Positions 32,280 to 40,926 of a stretch of DNA of 64,000 bases are shown piece by piece. Each line of letters opens with the position of its first letter. Within the stretch, counting starts at the first letter, position 1. The stretch is from Chitinophagaceae bacterium (GTDB lineage: Bacteria; Bacteroidota; Bacteroidia; Chitinophagales; Chitinophagaceae), in assembly GCA_019638475.1 (NCBI GenBank), contig JAHBTR010000001.1, positions 620,001 to 684,000 on the forward strand, read 5' to 3'. The notes below the pieces were generated by a model, which searched no databases, was not told the DNA's origin, and worked only from the letters and a program-made list of their open reading frames with translations. Made by a program: the position numbers and the translations under genes.

Positions 32280-32407
32280 CCCTAATATCCCAATCCCTAA
32301 TCCCCAATTCCCAATCCCTAATCCCCAATTCCCTAATTCCCAATTCCCAATTCCCAATTCCTTAATTCCTTAATTCCCAATTCCCAAATCCCAAATTCCA
32401 AATTCCT
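32280..32407. repeat. Heptanucleotide tandem array (CCCAATT/CCTAATC type)
   Basis: About 18 imperfect units, mostly 7 bp (CCCAATC, CCTAATC, CCCAATT; a few 8-bp CCTTAATT), fill the space between scoB and pgi. The minus strand carries more than ten GGG runs spaced by about four bases, a classical G-quadruplex pattern. Confidence 0.85.
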
Positions 32408-32409
32408 CA

Positions 32410-33060
32410 TCACCCCATCACTAAATTTTTACTCACAATAAGTTTTCCTGCTGTTTTTGCTTTTACTTCTTCTACTGTAACACCAGGTGCTGTTTCAATT
32501 AATTCAAAACCATTGGGTGTAATATCAAGAACAGCAAGTTCTGTTACTACTTTTTTTACACAGCCCAAACCTGTTAAAGGCAAAGTACATGTAGGTAATA
32601 ATTTACTTTCTCCTTTAGGGTTAGTGTGCATCATAGCTACAATAATATTTTGAGCACTTGCTACTAAATCCATTGCACCACCCATTCCTTTAACCATTTT
32701 TCCAGGAATTTTCCAATTAGCTATATCGCCATTTTCACTTACTTCCATTGCTCCCAAAACAGTAAGGTCTATTTTTCCTGCACGTATCATTCCAAAACTT
32801 TCAGCACTATCAAAAATGGCTGCACCTTTAATAAGTGTTACAGTTTCTTTACCTGCATTAATTAAGTCAGCATCTAATTCATCTTCTGTTGGGTAAGCTC
32901 CCATACCTAAAATGCCATTTTCGCTTTGTAAAATGACTGTCATTCCTTCGGGAATATAATTTGAAACCAATGTAGGTATGCCAATACCAAGATTTACATA
33001 CATACCATCTTTTAACTCTTGTGCTATTCTTTTAGCAATTCCAAATTTATCTAATGCCAT
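32410..33060 (-). CDS. scoB: 3-oxoacid CoA-transferase, subunit B
   Basis: This 216-residue beta subunit of a succinyl-CoA:acetoacetate-type CoA transferase moves CoA between succinate and 3-oxoacids. It has [16 protein letters not shown], the catalytic glutamate in [44 protein letters not shown], and the C-terminal [24 protein letters not shown]. The alpha subunit is encoded 0.75 kb upstream on the same strand, separated by an unrelated gene. Confidence 0.94.
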   Translation of the reverse strand: MALDKFGIAKRIAQELKDGMYVNLGIGIPTLVSNYIPEGMTVILQSENGILGMGAYPTEDELDADLINAGKETVTLIKGAAIFDSAESFGMIRAGKIDLTVLGAMEVSENGDIANWKIPGKMVKGMGGAMDLVASAQNIIVAMMHTNPKGESKLLPTCTLPLTGLGCVKKVVTELAVLDITPNGFELIETAPGVTVEEVKAKTAGKLIVSKNLVMG

Positions 33061-33064
33061 AATG

Positions 33065-33811
33065 TTAATAGTTTAAATATTGTTGAATATGTGGTTGAGT
33101 TGCCATTTTTACAAATTGATTATCTATTGCTCTTGCTAATGGGTTATTAAATGTTTTTATTGTGGTTAAATTTTGTCCTAAAATATTTTTTATTCTTTCA
33201 ATGCCTTCTTTGTCTAAACCACTTTGCAAAAAAGCATTTTCATCGCCTGTTTTTTTATCTATTTCTATATCTATTGCATCGTCTAACATTAAAAAAGAAC
33301 CAATAATAGCAAACCAGTAAGCCACTATTTTTTTGGCTGTTTCATCATCAAAATCAAGTACTGTAACAGAAAATAAAAAAATATCGCCTCTATGCAATGC
33401 AGAAAAAGGAAATAACATTTCGTGTATAAAATTTTTATTACCCCCTTTTATATAATCTGTTAGTGCTGTATAAAAATATTTGTTTACCGCTTTTTCTTTT
33501 GTTAAATCAATACATTGTTCTATTACTTGTTCTTTGGATATTTGTTTTGTTTCTTCCAATGCTGCTATATGTCCAATTTGTTCTAATAAATGTATATACT
33601 CATTGCTAAGTAAAACATTTCTGTCAATACCTAATTTATAAAGTGTATCAACCATTACAGGAATAAATAAATAACCAGGTTCTGGACGTAAATAAAGTAA
33701 TTTATTTTTCCAATAAAGGTTATCAGTTGGCGGTTCACGTTCTACAAAAAAATTAGCAATAGCATCGTGTACGCCATACTTAGAAGCTAAAAAATCGGTA
33801 CTGATAAACAT
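33065..33811 (-). CDS. Unknown helical protein encoded between the CoA-transferase subunits
   Basis: This 248-residue, predicted all-helical protein has no signal peptide. Notable segments are [65 protein letters not shown] and, at about 165-183, [19 protein letters not shown]. The last vaguely recalls the second Asp-rich motif of polyprenyl synthases (DDILD), but the first Asp-rich motif is not visible, so no function is claimed. It lies 4 bases before scoB and 2 bases after scoA on the same strand, so it is certainly co-transcribed with both. Confidence 0.7.
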   Translation of the reverse strand: MFISTDFLASKYGVHDAIANFFVEREPPTDNLYWKNKLLYLRPEPGYLFIPVMVDTLYKLGIDRNVLLSNEYIHLLEQIGHIAALEETKQISKEQVIEQCIDLTKEKAVNKYFYTALTDYIKGGNKNFIHEMLFPFSALHRGDIFLFSVTVLDFDDETAKKIVAYWFAIIGSFLMLDDAIDIEIDKKTGDENAFLQSGLDKEGIERIKNILGQNLTTIKTFNNPLARAIDNQFVKMATQPHIQQYLNY

Positions 33812-33813
33812 GG

Positions 33814-34509
33814 TTATTTTAAACGAATTGTTTTACGTTCTATTCTTTTTTCATAATTCACCCCTTGAAATATTCTGTGTACATACACACCTGCTACATG
33901 CACATTATCTGGGTCTATCATTCCTGGTTCTACCAATTCTTCTACTTCTGCAATAGTTATTTTACCTGCTTTTGCCATTGATGTAGAAAAATTTCTGGTT
34001 GCTTTTCTAAAAACAAGGTTTCCCATTCTATCGCCTTTCCATGCTTTTACAATAGCAAAATCTGCATATAAAGCATGTTCCATCAAATACATTTTTCCAT
34101 TAAACTCTCGTACTTCTTTTCCTTCTGCTATTTCTGTTCCATAACCTGCAGGTGTAAAAAATGCAGGAATACCCATACCTGCCATTTGTATTTTGGTGGC
34201 TAATGTGCCTTGAGGTGTTAAATCTACTTCTAATTCTCCTGTTAATAATTGTCTTTCAAATTCAGCATTTTCGCCTACATAACTTGCAATCATTTTTTTA
34301 ATTTGTCTTGCTTTCAGTAATAAGCCTAAACCAAAATCATCTACACCTGCATTATTAGAAATACAAGTTAAATTATTAATTCCTTTTGCTGCCAATGCAG
34401 CTATACAATTTTCTGGAATACCATTTAATCCAAAACCTCCTAACATAATTGTGCTGCCACTTTTAATATCTGCAATAGCAGCATTTGCATTTTCTACAAC
34501 TTTATTCAT
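33814..34509 (-). CDS. scoA: 3-oxoacid CoA-transferase, subunit A
   Basis: This 231-residue alpha subunit has [22 protein letters not shown] (CoA-binding GGFG.xG.P), [73 protein letters not shown] and [33 protein letters not shown]. The in-frame ATG 21 bases upstream is less likely than MNKVVEN at 34509. A minus-strand TATATTTG box lies at 34528-34535, so this gene heads the scoA-unknown-scoB operon. Confidence 0.94.
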   Translation of the reverse strand: MNKVVENANAAIADIKSGSTIMLGGFGLNGIPENCIAALAAKGINNLTCISNNAGVDDFGLGLLLKARQIKKMIASYVGENAEFERQLLTGELEVDLTPQGTLATKIQMAGMGIPAFFTPAGYGTEIAEGKEVREFNGKMYLMEHALYADFAIVKAWKGDRMGNLVFRKATRNFSTSMAKAGKITIAEVEELVEPGMIDPDNVHVAGVYVHRIFQGVNYEKRIERKTIRLK

Positions 34510-34527
34510 ACAGTAAACATTTATGTA

Positions 34528-34535
34528 CAAATATA
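34528..34535 (-). promoter_or_regulatory. scoA operon promoter -7 box (TATATTTG)
   Basis: Perfect TAnnTTTG on the minus strand, 18 bases before the scoA ATG. No -33 TTTG was found. Confidence 0.45.
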
Positions 34536-34640
34536 AGACTAATAAAAGTTATAGAATAGCCGATATTTTGTAATAGCGAGGTTAATTATTTCAGAAAAAA
34601 TGAAAACCTTTTGTTGTAAGCTATTATCTTTATTCTGTTT

Positions 34641-35387
34641 ATGAAGTGGTTATTAAAGTTAATTCAGTTTTTATATTGTATTTATGCACTGATTATGTTT
34701 ATTATAATCATGCTGATTGCTTTTCCATTTATTTTAATTGCTGCTGCATTTGGTATAAAAGGAGGTAATTTTATATACACTATTTGTAGGCTTTGGGCAA
34801 GAATTTGGTATTTTTTTGTAGGCATTTTTCATAAAGAAATATATGAAGCTGCACATGATAAACATAAACAATACATTTTTGTAGGTAATCATATTTCATA
34901 TTTAGATATTCCTCCTATTGTAACTACTATTAAACAACCTGTAAGAGCATTGGGTAAATATGAAATGGTTAAAGTGCCAATATTTGGACAAATTTATAGA
35001 ACCTGTGTAGTTTTAGTAGATAGAAGTAGTGCAGAAAAAAGAGCTAAGAGTGTAAGGGCTTTAAAAGTTACTTTGCATCATGGTATTTCTATTTTTCTTT
35101 TTCCTGAAGGAACATTTAATGTAACTGGCAAGCCTTTAAAAGATTTTTATGATGGAGCTTTTAAAATAGCTATTGAAACACAAACTTCCATAAAGCCTTT
35201 ATTGTTTATAGATACTTTGAAAAGAATGCACTACAGAACAATTTTTAGTTTAACGCCAGGTGAAAATAGAGTTGTTTTTTTAAAAGAAATTAATGTAACA
35301 GGTATGACTATGCAAGATTTACCTACTTTAAAACAACAAGTATATAATGCAATGGAAGAAGGTTTGAAGAGGTATATTGAGTATTAG
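34641..35387 (+). CDS. plsC: 1-acyl-sn-glycerol-3-phosphate acyltransferase
   Basis: PlsC makes phosphatidic acid from lysophosphatidate. This 248-residue protein has an N-terminal membrane segment (LIMFIIIMLIAFPFILIAAAFG), the catalytic HX4D motif in VGNHISYLDIP, VPIFGQIYRTCVVLVDRSS, the phosphate-binding FPEGTFN, and a late KPLLFIDTL strand. A TATCTTTA box lies eight bases before the ATG. Confidence 0.92.
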   Translation: MKWLLKLIQFLYCIYALIMFIIIMLIAFPFILIAAAFGIKGGNFIYTICRLWARIWYFFVGIFHKEIYEAAHDKHKQYIFVGNHISYLDIPPIVTTIKQPVRALGKYEMVKVPIFGQIYRTCVVLVDRSSAEKRAKSVRALKVTLHHGISIFLFPEGTFNVTGKPLKDFYDGAFKIAIETQTSIKPLLFIDTLKRMHYRTIFSLTPGENRVVFLKEINVTGMTMQDLPTLKQQVYNAMEEGLKRYIEY

Positions 35388-35398
35388 AAATTTATTTT

Positions 35399-35423
35399 AA
35401 TGTACGGATAATATTCGTACATT
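35399..35423. promoter_or_regulatory. Palindromic operator overlapping the TacAT-like promoter
   Basis: AATGTACG (35399-35406) and CGTACATT (35416-35423) are exact reverse complements; the spacer is itself nearly symmetric, giving a 25-bp dyad with one mismatched pair. The perfect -7 box TACATTTG (35418-35425) overlaps its right arm, so a ribbon-helix-helix antitoxin bound here would block transcription. Confidence 0.65.
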
Positions 35424-35439
35424 TGTTTAAAATAATGCT

Positions 35440-35733
35440 ATGACAACAACAATAAAAAAACAAGCAAGATTTGATACAAGGCTTTCTATAGAGCAAAAGC
35501 AATACTTTGAAAAGGCAGCCTATTTAGGAGGTTTTAGAAACCTTACAGACTTTATAATTCATACTGCTAAAGAAAAAGCAAAACAAATTATAAAAGAAAA
35601 TGAACAAATTATTATGTCTGAAAGAGATGGGAAAGTTTTTTTTGATGCAATAGCCCATCCTAAAAAGCCATCTAAAACATTAAAAAATGCTTTAAAAGAT
35701 TATAACACTTTTGTTGCTAACAATTCAAAATAA
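35440..35733 (+). CDS. DUF1778 antitoxin (TacA-like, ribbon-helix-helix)
   Basis: This 97-residue protein has an RHH-type N-terminus (KKQARFDTRLSIEQKQYFEKAAYLGGFRNLTDFIIHTAKEKAKQII) and a C-terminal neutralising region (MSERDGKVFFDAIAHPKKPSKTLKNALKDYNTFV) with the S-E-R-D...F..AI..P.KP pattern of DUF1778. It is encoded directly before a GNAT toxin, four bases apart. RHH autorepression through the palindrome at 35399-35423 is expected from family knowledge. Confidence 0.9.
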   Translation: MTTTIKKQARFDTRLSIEQKQYFEKAAYLGGFRNLTDFIIHTAKEKAKQIIKENEQIIMSERDGKVFFDAIAHPKKPSKTLKNALKDYNTFVANNSK

Positions 35734-35737
35734 TACA

Positions 35738-36232
35738 ATGATAGAATTGTTAGATAAAAAACATAAAAGAAATGAATTTGATTGTGGAAAAGAACTTTTG
35801 AATAATTATTTAAAATTTCAAGCTGGGCAAGATATAAAAAGAAAGTTGTCTGTTTGTTTTGTTATGCTTGATAAACATTCTCAAAATATTCAAGGTTATT
35901 ATACGCTGTCTAATAATAGTATTCCGCTAAGTGATTTTCCTGAAAGAATACAGCATAAATTACCAAAATCTTATTTATCTATACCAACTACTTTATTAGG
36001 AAGATTGGCTATTGATAAAAGATATCAAGGAAAAGGAATAGGAAAAATATTGTTGATTGATGCTTTAAAAAGAAGTTATGATATTTCACATAAGATTGGC
36101 TCTTTTGCTGTTGTTGTGGACCCAATAGATAAAGAAGCAGAAAAGTTTTATGAAAAATATGATTTTATATCATTACCAAATAGTAGAAAAATGATTTTGG
36201 CTATTAAAACATTGAAGGAATTATTTGGGTAA
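35738..36232 (+). CDS. GNAT acetyltransferase toxin (TacT-like)
   Basis: This 164-residue GNAT-fold protein begins MIELLDKKHKRNEFDCGKELLNNYLKFQAGQD (the F.CG...L..YL pattern of TacT/AtaT-type toxins), carries the acetyl-CoA motif LLGRLAIDKRYQGKGIGKILLIDAL, and has the catalytic-region tyrosines in KEAEKFYEKYDFISLP. Such toxins acetylate aminoacyl-tRNA and stop translation. The ATG at 35738 is chosen because an earlier in-frame start would overlap the antitoxin end. Domain intact, so the module looks active. Confidence 0.9.
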   Translation: MIELLDKKHKRNEFDCGKELLNNYLKFQAGQDIKRKLSVCFVMLDKHSQNIQGYYTLSNNSIPLSDFPERIQHKLPKSYLSIPTTLLGRLAIDKRYQGKGIGKILLIDALKRSYDISHKIGSFAVVVDPIDKEAEKFYEKYDFISLPNSRKMILAIKTLKELFG

Positions 36233-36349
36233 TGAGCATTTGTGCGTTATAAGAATTTTTAAAAAAATGTTCTCTATTTTCAACATCTTTTATAATCATC
36301 ATTCATCTAATTTTGATAAAAACACAATAGCTTTATAGATAATTTTTTC

Positions 36350-38869
36350 ATGCAAAAAAACGAACAAGAAAATATTACATTGACAACATCTTCAACAAAT
36401 CTTTTTGCTGAAATCATTATACCATTGGCATTGCCAGAAACTTATACATGGCAAATACCAGAAAGATTTATAGAAGTTGCACAAATAGGTATAAGGGTAG
36501 AAGTGCAATTAAGAAATAAAAAATATGCTGGTATTATAGCTACATTATTTTCAGAATATCCTAAAGAATTTAAGCCAAAAGAAATTTTGAATGTGTTAGA
36601 TGATGAGCCTTTGGTACATGAAAAGCAATTACAATTTTGGCGTTGGATAGCTCAATATTATATGTGTACAGAAGGAGAAGTAATGCAGGCTGCTGTTCCA
36701 GCTAATTTAAAATTATCGGGAGAAAGTATATTAATTTGGAATGAAGATGCCAATGTAGATTCTCTTGCATTAACTGATGAAGAATTTATAGTGGCAGAAG
36801 CTCTTGATGTTAAAAAAGAATTACGCCTTAGCGAAGTACAACAAATTTTAGAGGCTACTCATGTATATCCTGTTATTAAAAAATTGATAGATAAAAAAGT
36901 TTGTTTTATTTGGGAAGAACTAAAAGAAAAGTATAAACCAAGAACAGAAACTTTTATTTCTCTTCATTCAAATTATCATCAAGAAAAAGAGTTAGAAAAC
37001 TTATTAAATAATTGGAGCAAAGCTCCTAAACAATTAGCCTTATTATTGGCTTATATACATTTTGTAAAAACAGAAGGAGAAGTAATACAAGCAGAGTTGT
37101 TAAAAAAAGCCAATGTATCTGCTGCACAGCTAAAAGGACTAATTGATAAAAATATTTTAATTGCAGAGAAAAGAAGTGTAGATAGAATTGCTTCTTTGCC
37201 CAAACAAGTTTCTATAGATTTTACTTTATCTGCTATACAACAACAGGCTTTTGAAAATTTACAAAAACAACTACAAACTACCAATGTTTGCTTACTACAT
37301 GGCATTACAGCAAGTGGTAAAACATTAATTTATATACAACTAATAGAGCAATATATACTTCAAGGAAAACAAGTTTTATACATGTTGCCAGAAATTGCTT
37401 TAACTACACAAGTTATTAGAAGAATACAAAAACATTTTGGCGGCTATATTGCTATTTATCATTCTAAATTTAATTCTAATGAAAGAGTAGAAATTTGGAA
37501 TAAAGTAAAAACAGGAGATATTAAAGTTGTGTTAGGAGCAAGAAGTTCTTTGTTGCTTCCTTTTGCAGATTTGGGTTTAATAATTGTAGATGAAGAGCAT
37601 GATACAAGTTATAAACAACAAGAACCTACACCACGTTATCATGCAAGAGATGCAGCCATTTATTATGCTTCTTTATTTAATAATGCTAAAGTAGTTTTGG
37701 GTAGTGCAACACCATCGGTAGAAACTTATTATAACACACAAACAAAAAAATATGGTTTAGTAGAATTGAATGAAAGATATGGCAATGTTGCTATGCCTTC
37801 TATAGAATTGATAGACTTAAAAAAAGTAATCGTTGCAGAGCAAGTGCAACAAGAAAAAAATACTACTCCGCAGAAAATAATTTTATCTCCACAGCTTTTA
37901 AATGAAATAGCTATATCACTAAAAAATAAAAAGCAAATTATTTTATTTCAAAATAGAAGAGGTTATAGCCCTTACATGATTTGTAAAACTTGTGGATGGA
38001 TTCCTCAATGTAATCATTGTAATGTAACATTGACTTATCATAAATCTGCTAATAAATTAACTTGTCATTATTGTGCTACTACTTATCCTGCAATTAATAC
38101 TTGTGCTGCTTGTGGTAGTCATCATTTTGTGCAGAAAAATTTTGGTACAGAAAAAATAGAAGAAGTTTTAGCCGAACATTTTACAGATGCTAAAATTGCC
38201 AGAATGGATTATGACAGCATTAAAGGAAAAAATGCACATGATAATTTAATTAAACTTTTTGAACAACATAAAATTGATATTTTAGTAGGTACACAAATGG
38301 TGGTAAAAGGATTGGATTTTGAACATGTAAATCTTGTAGGTATTGTAGATGCTGATGGCATTTTAAACTTTACAGATTTTAGGGTAAATGAAAGAGCTTT
38401 TCAATTAATGGAACAAGTAAGTGGCAGAGCAGGAAGAAAAGATGGTGTAGGAAAGGTATTGATACAAGTAAATAATATGTATCATCCTGTTTTAAATTTT
38501 ATACAACTACACGATTATAAAAAATTATACAACTATGAATTAGAAGGAAGAAAAGCATATCATTACCCTCCATTTTTTAGGTTAATTACCCTTACTTTTA
38601 AACACAAAGAAAAACACTTTGCAGAGCAAGCTGCACATATTATGATGCATGGGTTGCAAACTCATTATCAGCCTTATTTGCAAGGACCTTCTCAACCTGT
38701 AATAGACAGAATTAGAAATTTATATTTATGGGAAATTCTTATCAAACTTCCTAAAGATGTTTCTTTCATTCATCAATGTAAAATAGCCATCTTTCAACAG
38801 ATAGCTATTATACATAATACAAAAAATTTAAGGGGTGTTATGATTGTTCCAGATGTGGACCCTATATAA
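36350..38869 (+). CDS. priA: Primosomal replication protein N' (PriA helicase)
   Basis: PriA restarts collapsed replication forks. The 839-residue protein has the N-terminal 3'-end binding domain (AEIIIPLALPETYTWQIPERF...GIRVEVQLRNKKYAGII), Walker A LLHGITASGKTLIYIQL, DEEHD, GSATPSVE, the zinc-binding cysteines CKTCGWIPQCNHCNVTL...CHYCATTYP...CAACG, and the helicase C-terminal motifs VGTQMVVKGLDFEHVNLVGIVDADG and QVSGRAGRKDG. Normal length. Confidence 0.96.
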   Translation: MQKNEQENITLTTSSTNLFAEIIIPLALPETYTWQIPERFIEVAQIGIRVEVQLRNKKYAGIIATLFSEYPKEFKPKEILNVLDDEPLVHEKQLQFWRWIAQYYMCTEGEVMQAAVPANLKLSGESILIWNEDANVDSLALTDEEFIVAEALDVKKELRLSEVQQILEATHVYPVIKKLIDKKVCFIWEELKEKYKPRTETFISLHSNYHQEKELENLLNNWSKAPKQLALLLAYIHFVKTEGEVIQAELLKKANVSAAQLKGLIDKNILIAEKRSVDRIASLPKQVSIDFTLSAIQQQAFENLQKQLQTTNVCLLHGITASGKTLIYIQLIEQYILQGKQVLYMLPEIALTTQVIRRIQKHFGGYIAIYHSKFNSNERVEIWNKVKTGDIKVVLGARSSLLLPFADLGLIIVDEEHDTSYKQQEPTPRYHARDAAIYYASLFNNAKVVLGSATPSVETYYNTQTKKYGLVELNERYGNVAMPSIELIDLKKVIVAEQVQQEKNTTPQKIILSPQLLNEIAISLKNKKQIILFQNRRGYSPYMICKTCGWIPQCNHCNVTLTYHKSANKLTCHYCATTYPAINTCAACGSHHFVQKNFGTEKIEEVLAEHFTDAKIARMDYDSIKGKNAHDNLIKLFEQHKIDILVGTQMVVKGLDFEHVNLVGIVDADGILNFTDFRVNERAFQLMEQVSGRAGRKDGVGKVLIQVNNMYHPVLNFIQLHDYKKLYNYELEGRKAYHYPPFFRLITLTFKHKEKHFAEQAAHIMMHGLQTHYQPYLQGPSQPVIDRIRNLYLWEILIKLPKDVSFIHQCKIAIFQQIAIIHNTKNLRGVMIVPDVDPI

Positions 38870-38877
38870 TTCTTACA

Positions 38878-39771
38878 CTACTTTTTCTCAATGGGTTCTA
38901 ATGCTGCTTTGTCTTTAATACTAACAACTTCTACATCAAATACAAGATTAGCAAAAGTAGGAATAACAGGAGGTGAACCCATCATGCCATAAGCAAGACT
39001 TGCAGGTATTAGTAATTTTCCTTTGCTGCCAGTAGTAAAAAGTCGTAAACCTTCGTCCCAACCTGCTATAACACTACCAGAACCTAAAGGAAATGAAAAA
39101 GCCTTGCCTACTGGTTTGCCATCTTTTACATTACCATCAAACTCTTTGCCATTGCTCATTAATTTGCCAGTATAATAAACAGAAATTACTTGACCATTTT
39201 GTGGTTTTATGGTGTCTGTTCCTTCTTTTTCTATTACAACGCCTACACCATTTTCTGTATAAATTGCTTTGTATTTATTTTTAGCAGCATAATCTTTTAC
39301 TTCTTTTTTTTCACGTTGCTTTTGTGCTTCTACTTCCTGATTAAAATCTTTTTCTTGCTCTGCTTGGTCAGCAAATTTTTTCAAATATTCTACTTTACCT
39401 GTTATAAAATCTCCTTTTTTGAATACATTGTTATAAGCTACAACATTATTTTTTACCATGCTGTCAATGCTCATAGTAAATGTCATTTTATCGCCTATAT
39501 AACAATCAGTTATTACTTCTGAAAAATTATATCTGCCTTTTCTTAAAGTATCTACACTAAGATAAATAGGTATATGACCAAATGTACCAGCTATAAGACT
39601 ATCTTTTAATTTATACTCAAAATTCATTTTTATAAAATCGCCTTGAGCTATTTTTTGCTTACGAGGACCCTTGGTTATTTTATAAGGCATTCCTGTTGGC
39701 GTTTTTTCGTATTGGCTGCATGCTCCTAATAATAAAGAAGCTGCTACTGTAATGGTTAATAATTTTTTCAT
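38878..39771 (-). CDS. FKBP-type peptidyl-prolyl isomerase lipoprotein
   Basis: This 297-residue protein has a lipoprotein signal (MKKLLTITVAASLLLGACSQ, lipobox LGAC), an N-terminal beta domain, a charged helical linker (KFADQAEQEKDFNQEVEAQKQREKKEVKDY), and a C-terminal FKBP domain (GQVISVYYTGKLMSNGKEFDGN...FSFPLGSGSVIAGWDEGLRLFTTGSKGKLLIPASLAYG). It is probably a periplasmic folding catalyst. It overlaps the nrnA gene by 4 bases (TCAT), so the two are translationally coupled. Confidence 0.9.
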   Translation of the reverse strand: MKKLLTITVAASLLLGACSQYEKTPTGMPYKITKGPRKQKIAQGDFIKMNFEYKLKDSLIAGTFGHIPIYLSVDTLRKGRYNFSEVITDCYIGDKMTFTMSIDSMVKNNVVAYNNVFKKGDFITGKVEYLKKFADQAEQEKDFNQEVEAQKQREKKEVKDYAAKNKYKAIYTENGVGVVIEKEGTDTIKPQNGQVISVYYTGKLMSNGKEFDGNVKDGKPVGKAFSFPLGSGSVIAGWDEGLRLFTTGSKGKLLIPASLAYGMMGSPPVIPTFANLVFDVEVVSIKDKAALEPIEKK

Positions 39772-40778
39772 TGTAATGTTTGTTCGTATTGTTTTAATAT
39801 TTGTTTAAATCGTTGTACAGTTTCATCTACAGTTTCATCACTTCTTCCTCCTGCTGCATTGGCATGTCCTCCTCCTTCAAAATGTTGTCTTGCAAAAGTA
39901 TTCACATCAAAATTACCTTTGCTTCTAAAACTCCATTTTCTTTCTTCATTTCTATCTATCACTATTGCAGCAAGTTTTATACCTTCTATGGTTAATAAAT
40001 AATTTACCAATCCTTCTGTATCGCCTGTTTTAATATTATATTTCTGTAAGTCTTGTTTATAAACATACATGATAGCTGTATTATATTCATACAATACTTC
40101 CATTCTGTTGCTTAAAACAAAGCCTATAAATCTTAATCTGCTTTCTAAAAAGTTATCATAAATATGTTCGTGAATGGGTGTATGCTGTAATCCTATACTT
40201 TTAAAATAAGCTACCATAGTATGAACAGAAGCAGTGGTAGATGGAAAACGAAAAGAGCCAGTATCTGTCATAGTACCTGTGTATAAACAAGTAGCTATAT
40301 CAATATTGATAGTATGTTGATAGCCACTATTTACAATAAAATCATACACCATTTCGCAAGTGCTACTTTTGGTTGTATCGCTAATACCAAAATCAAATGC
40401 TTCTGTTTGTGGTTCTTGGTGATGGTCTATTAATATTTTAATGGCAGATGCTTTTTCAATTTCGGGTGCTACATGTTTTGTTCTGTACAATACATTAAAA
40501 TCTAAACAAAAAATAATGTCAGCTTCTGCAATAATTTGTTTACAAATGGCTTCTTTTTGTTCAAAGTTGATAACCTTATCGCAAGCAGGCATCCAGTTTA
40601 AAAAACCTGCCCAGTTGGTAGGAGAAATAACTGTAACCTGATGAGAAAATTGTATTAAAAAATGATATAAACCTAATGAGCTACCCATAGCATCTCCATC
40701 AGGTTTTTGATGTGTTACTATAACTACTTTAGCAGGAGTAGTAAGTTTAGGAAAAAATTTTTGTATTGGCTGCATCAT
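39768..40778 (-). CDS. nrnA: DHH/DHHA1 phosphoesterase (NrnA-type nanoRNase / pAp phosphatase)
   Basis: This 336-residue protein has the DHH-family motifs VVIVTHQKPDGDAMGSSLGL, FCLDFN, IDHHQEP, ATCLYTGTMTDTGSFRFPSTTASVH, and the DHHA1 C-terminal GNFDVNTFARQHFEGGGHANAAGG. NrnA degrades 2-5 nt RNA and dephosphorylates pAp. Two consecutive ATGs (40778 and 40775) are possible; upstream in-frame extension to 40814 is unlikely because family members begin shortly before the VVIVTH strand. A minus-strand TACATTTG box precedes it by 10 bases. Confidence 0.88.
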   Translation of the reverse strand: MMQPIQKFFPKLTTPAKVVIVTHQKPDGDAMGSSLGLYHFLIQFSHQVTVISPTNWAGFLNWMPACDKVINFEQKEAICKQIIAEADIIFCLDFNVLYRTKHVAPEIEKASAIKILIDHHQEPQTEAFDFGISDTTKSSTCEMVYDFIVNSGYQHTINIDIATCLYTGTMTDTGSFRFPSTTASVHTMVAYFKSIGLQHTPIHEHIYDNFLESRLRFIGFVLSNRMEVLYEYNTAIMYVYKQDLQKYNIKTGDTEGLVNYLLTIEGIKLAAIVIDRNEERKWSFRSKGNFDVNTFARQHFEGGGHANAAGGRSDETVDETVQRFKQILKQYEQTLQ

Positions 40779-40926
40779 AAAATGTTGGCAAATGTAGTGG
40801 AATAAAACATTCAATAATCAATTAAAGCCCAACTTGGCTGTATGGTAAATTTGTTTGCATTATACAAGAAATTAATACAGCAATCAATTCTCTTATCTTT
40901 GCTGCTCTAAAAAATTTCTAAGAACA

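Noticed and set aside
32185..32373. Open frame through the pgi upstream repeats
   Set aside because: It is a translation of heptad repeats ([13 protein letters not shown] pattern), with no independent support.
33065..33811. Polyprenyl synthase assignment from the [10 protein letters not shown] motif
   Set aside because: The first Asp-rich motif and other conserved regions are not visible, so the resemblance is too weak.
35440..36232. Reading the GNAT gene as a housekeeping ribosomal acetyltransferase
   Set aside because: The immediately preceding DUF1778 gene and the operator fit a TacAT toxin-antitoxin module better.
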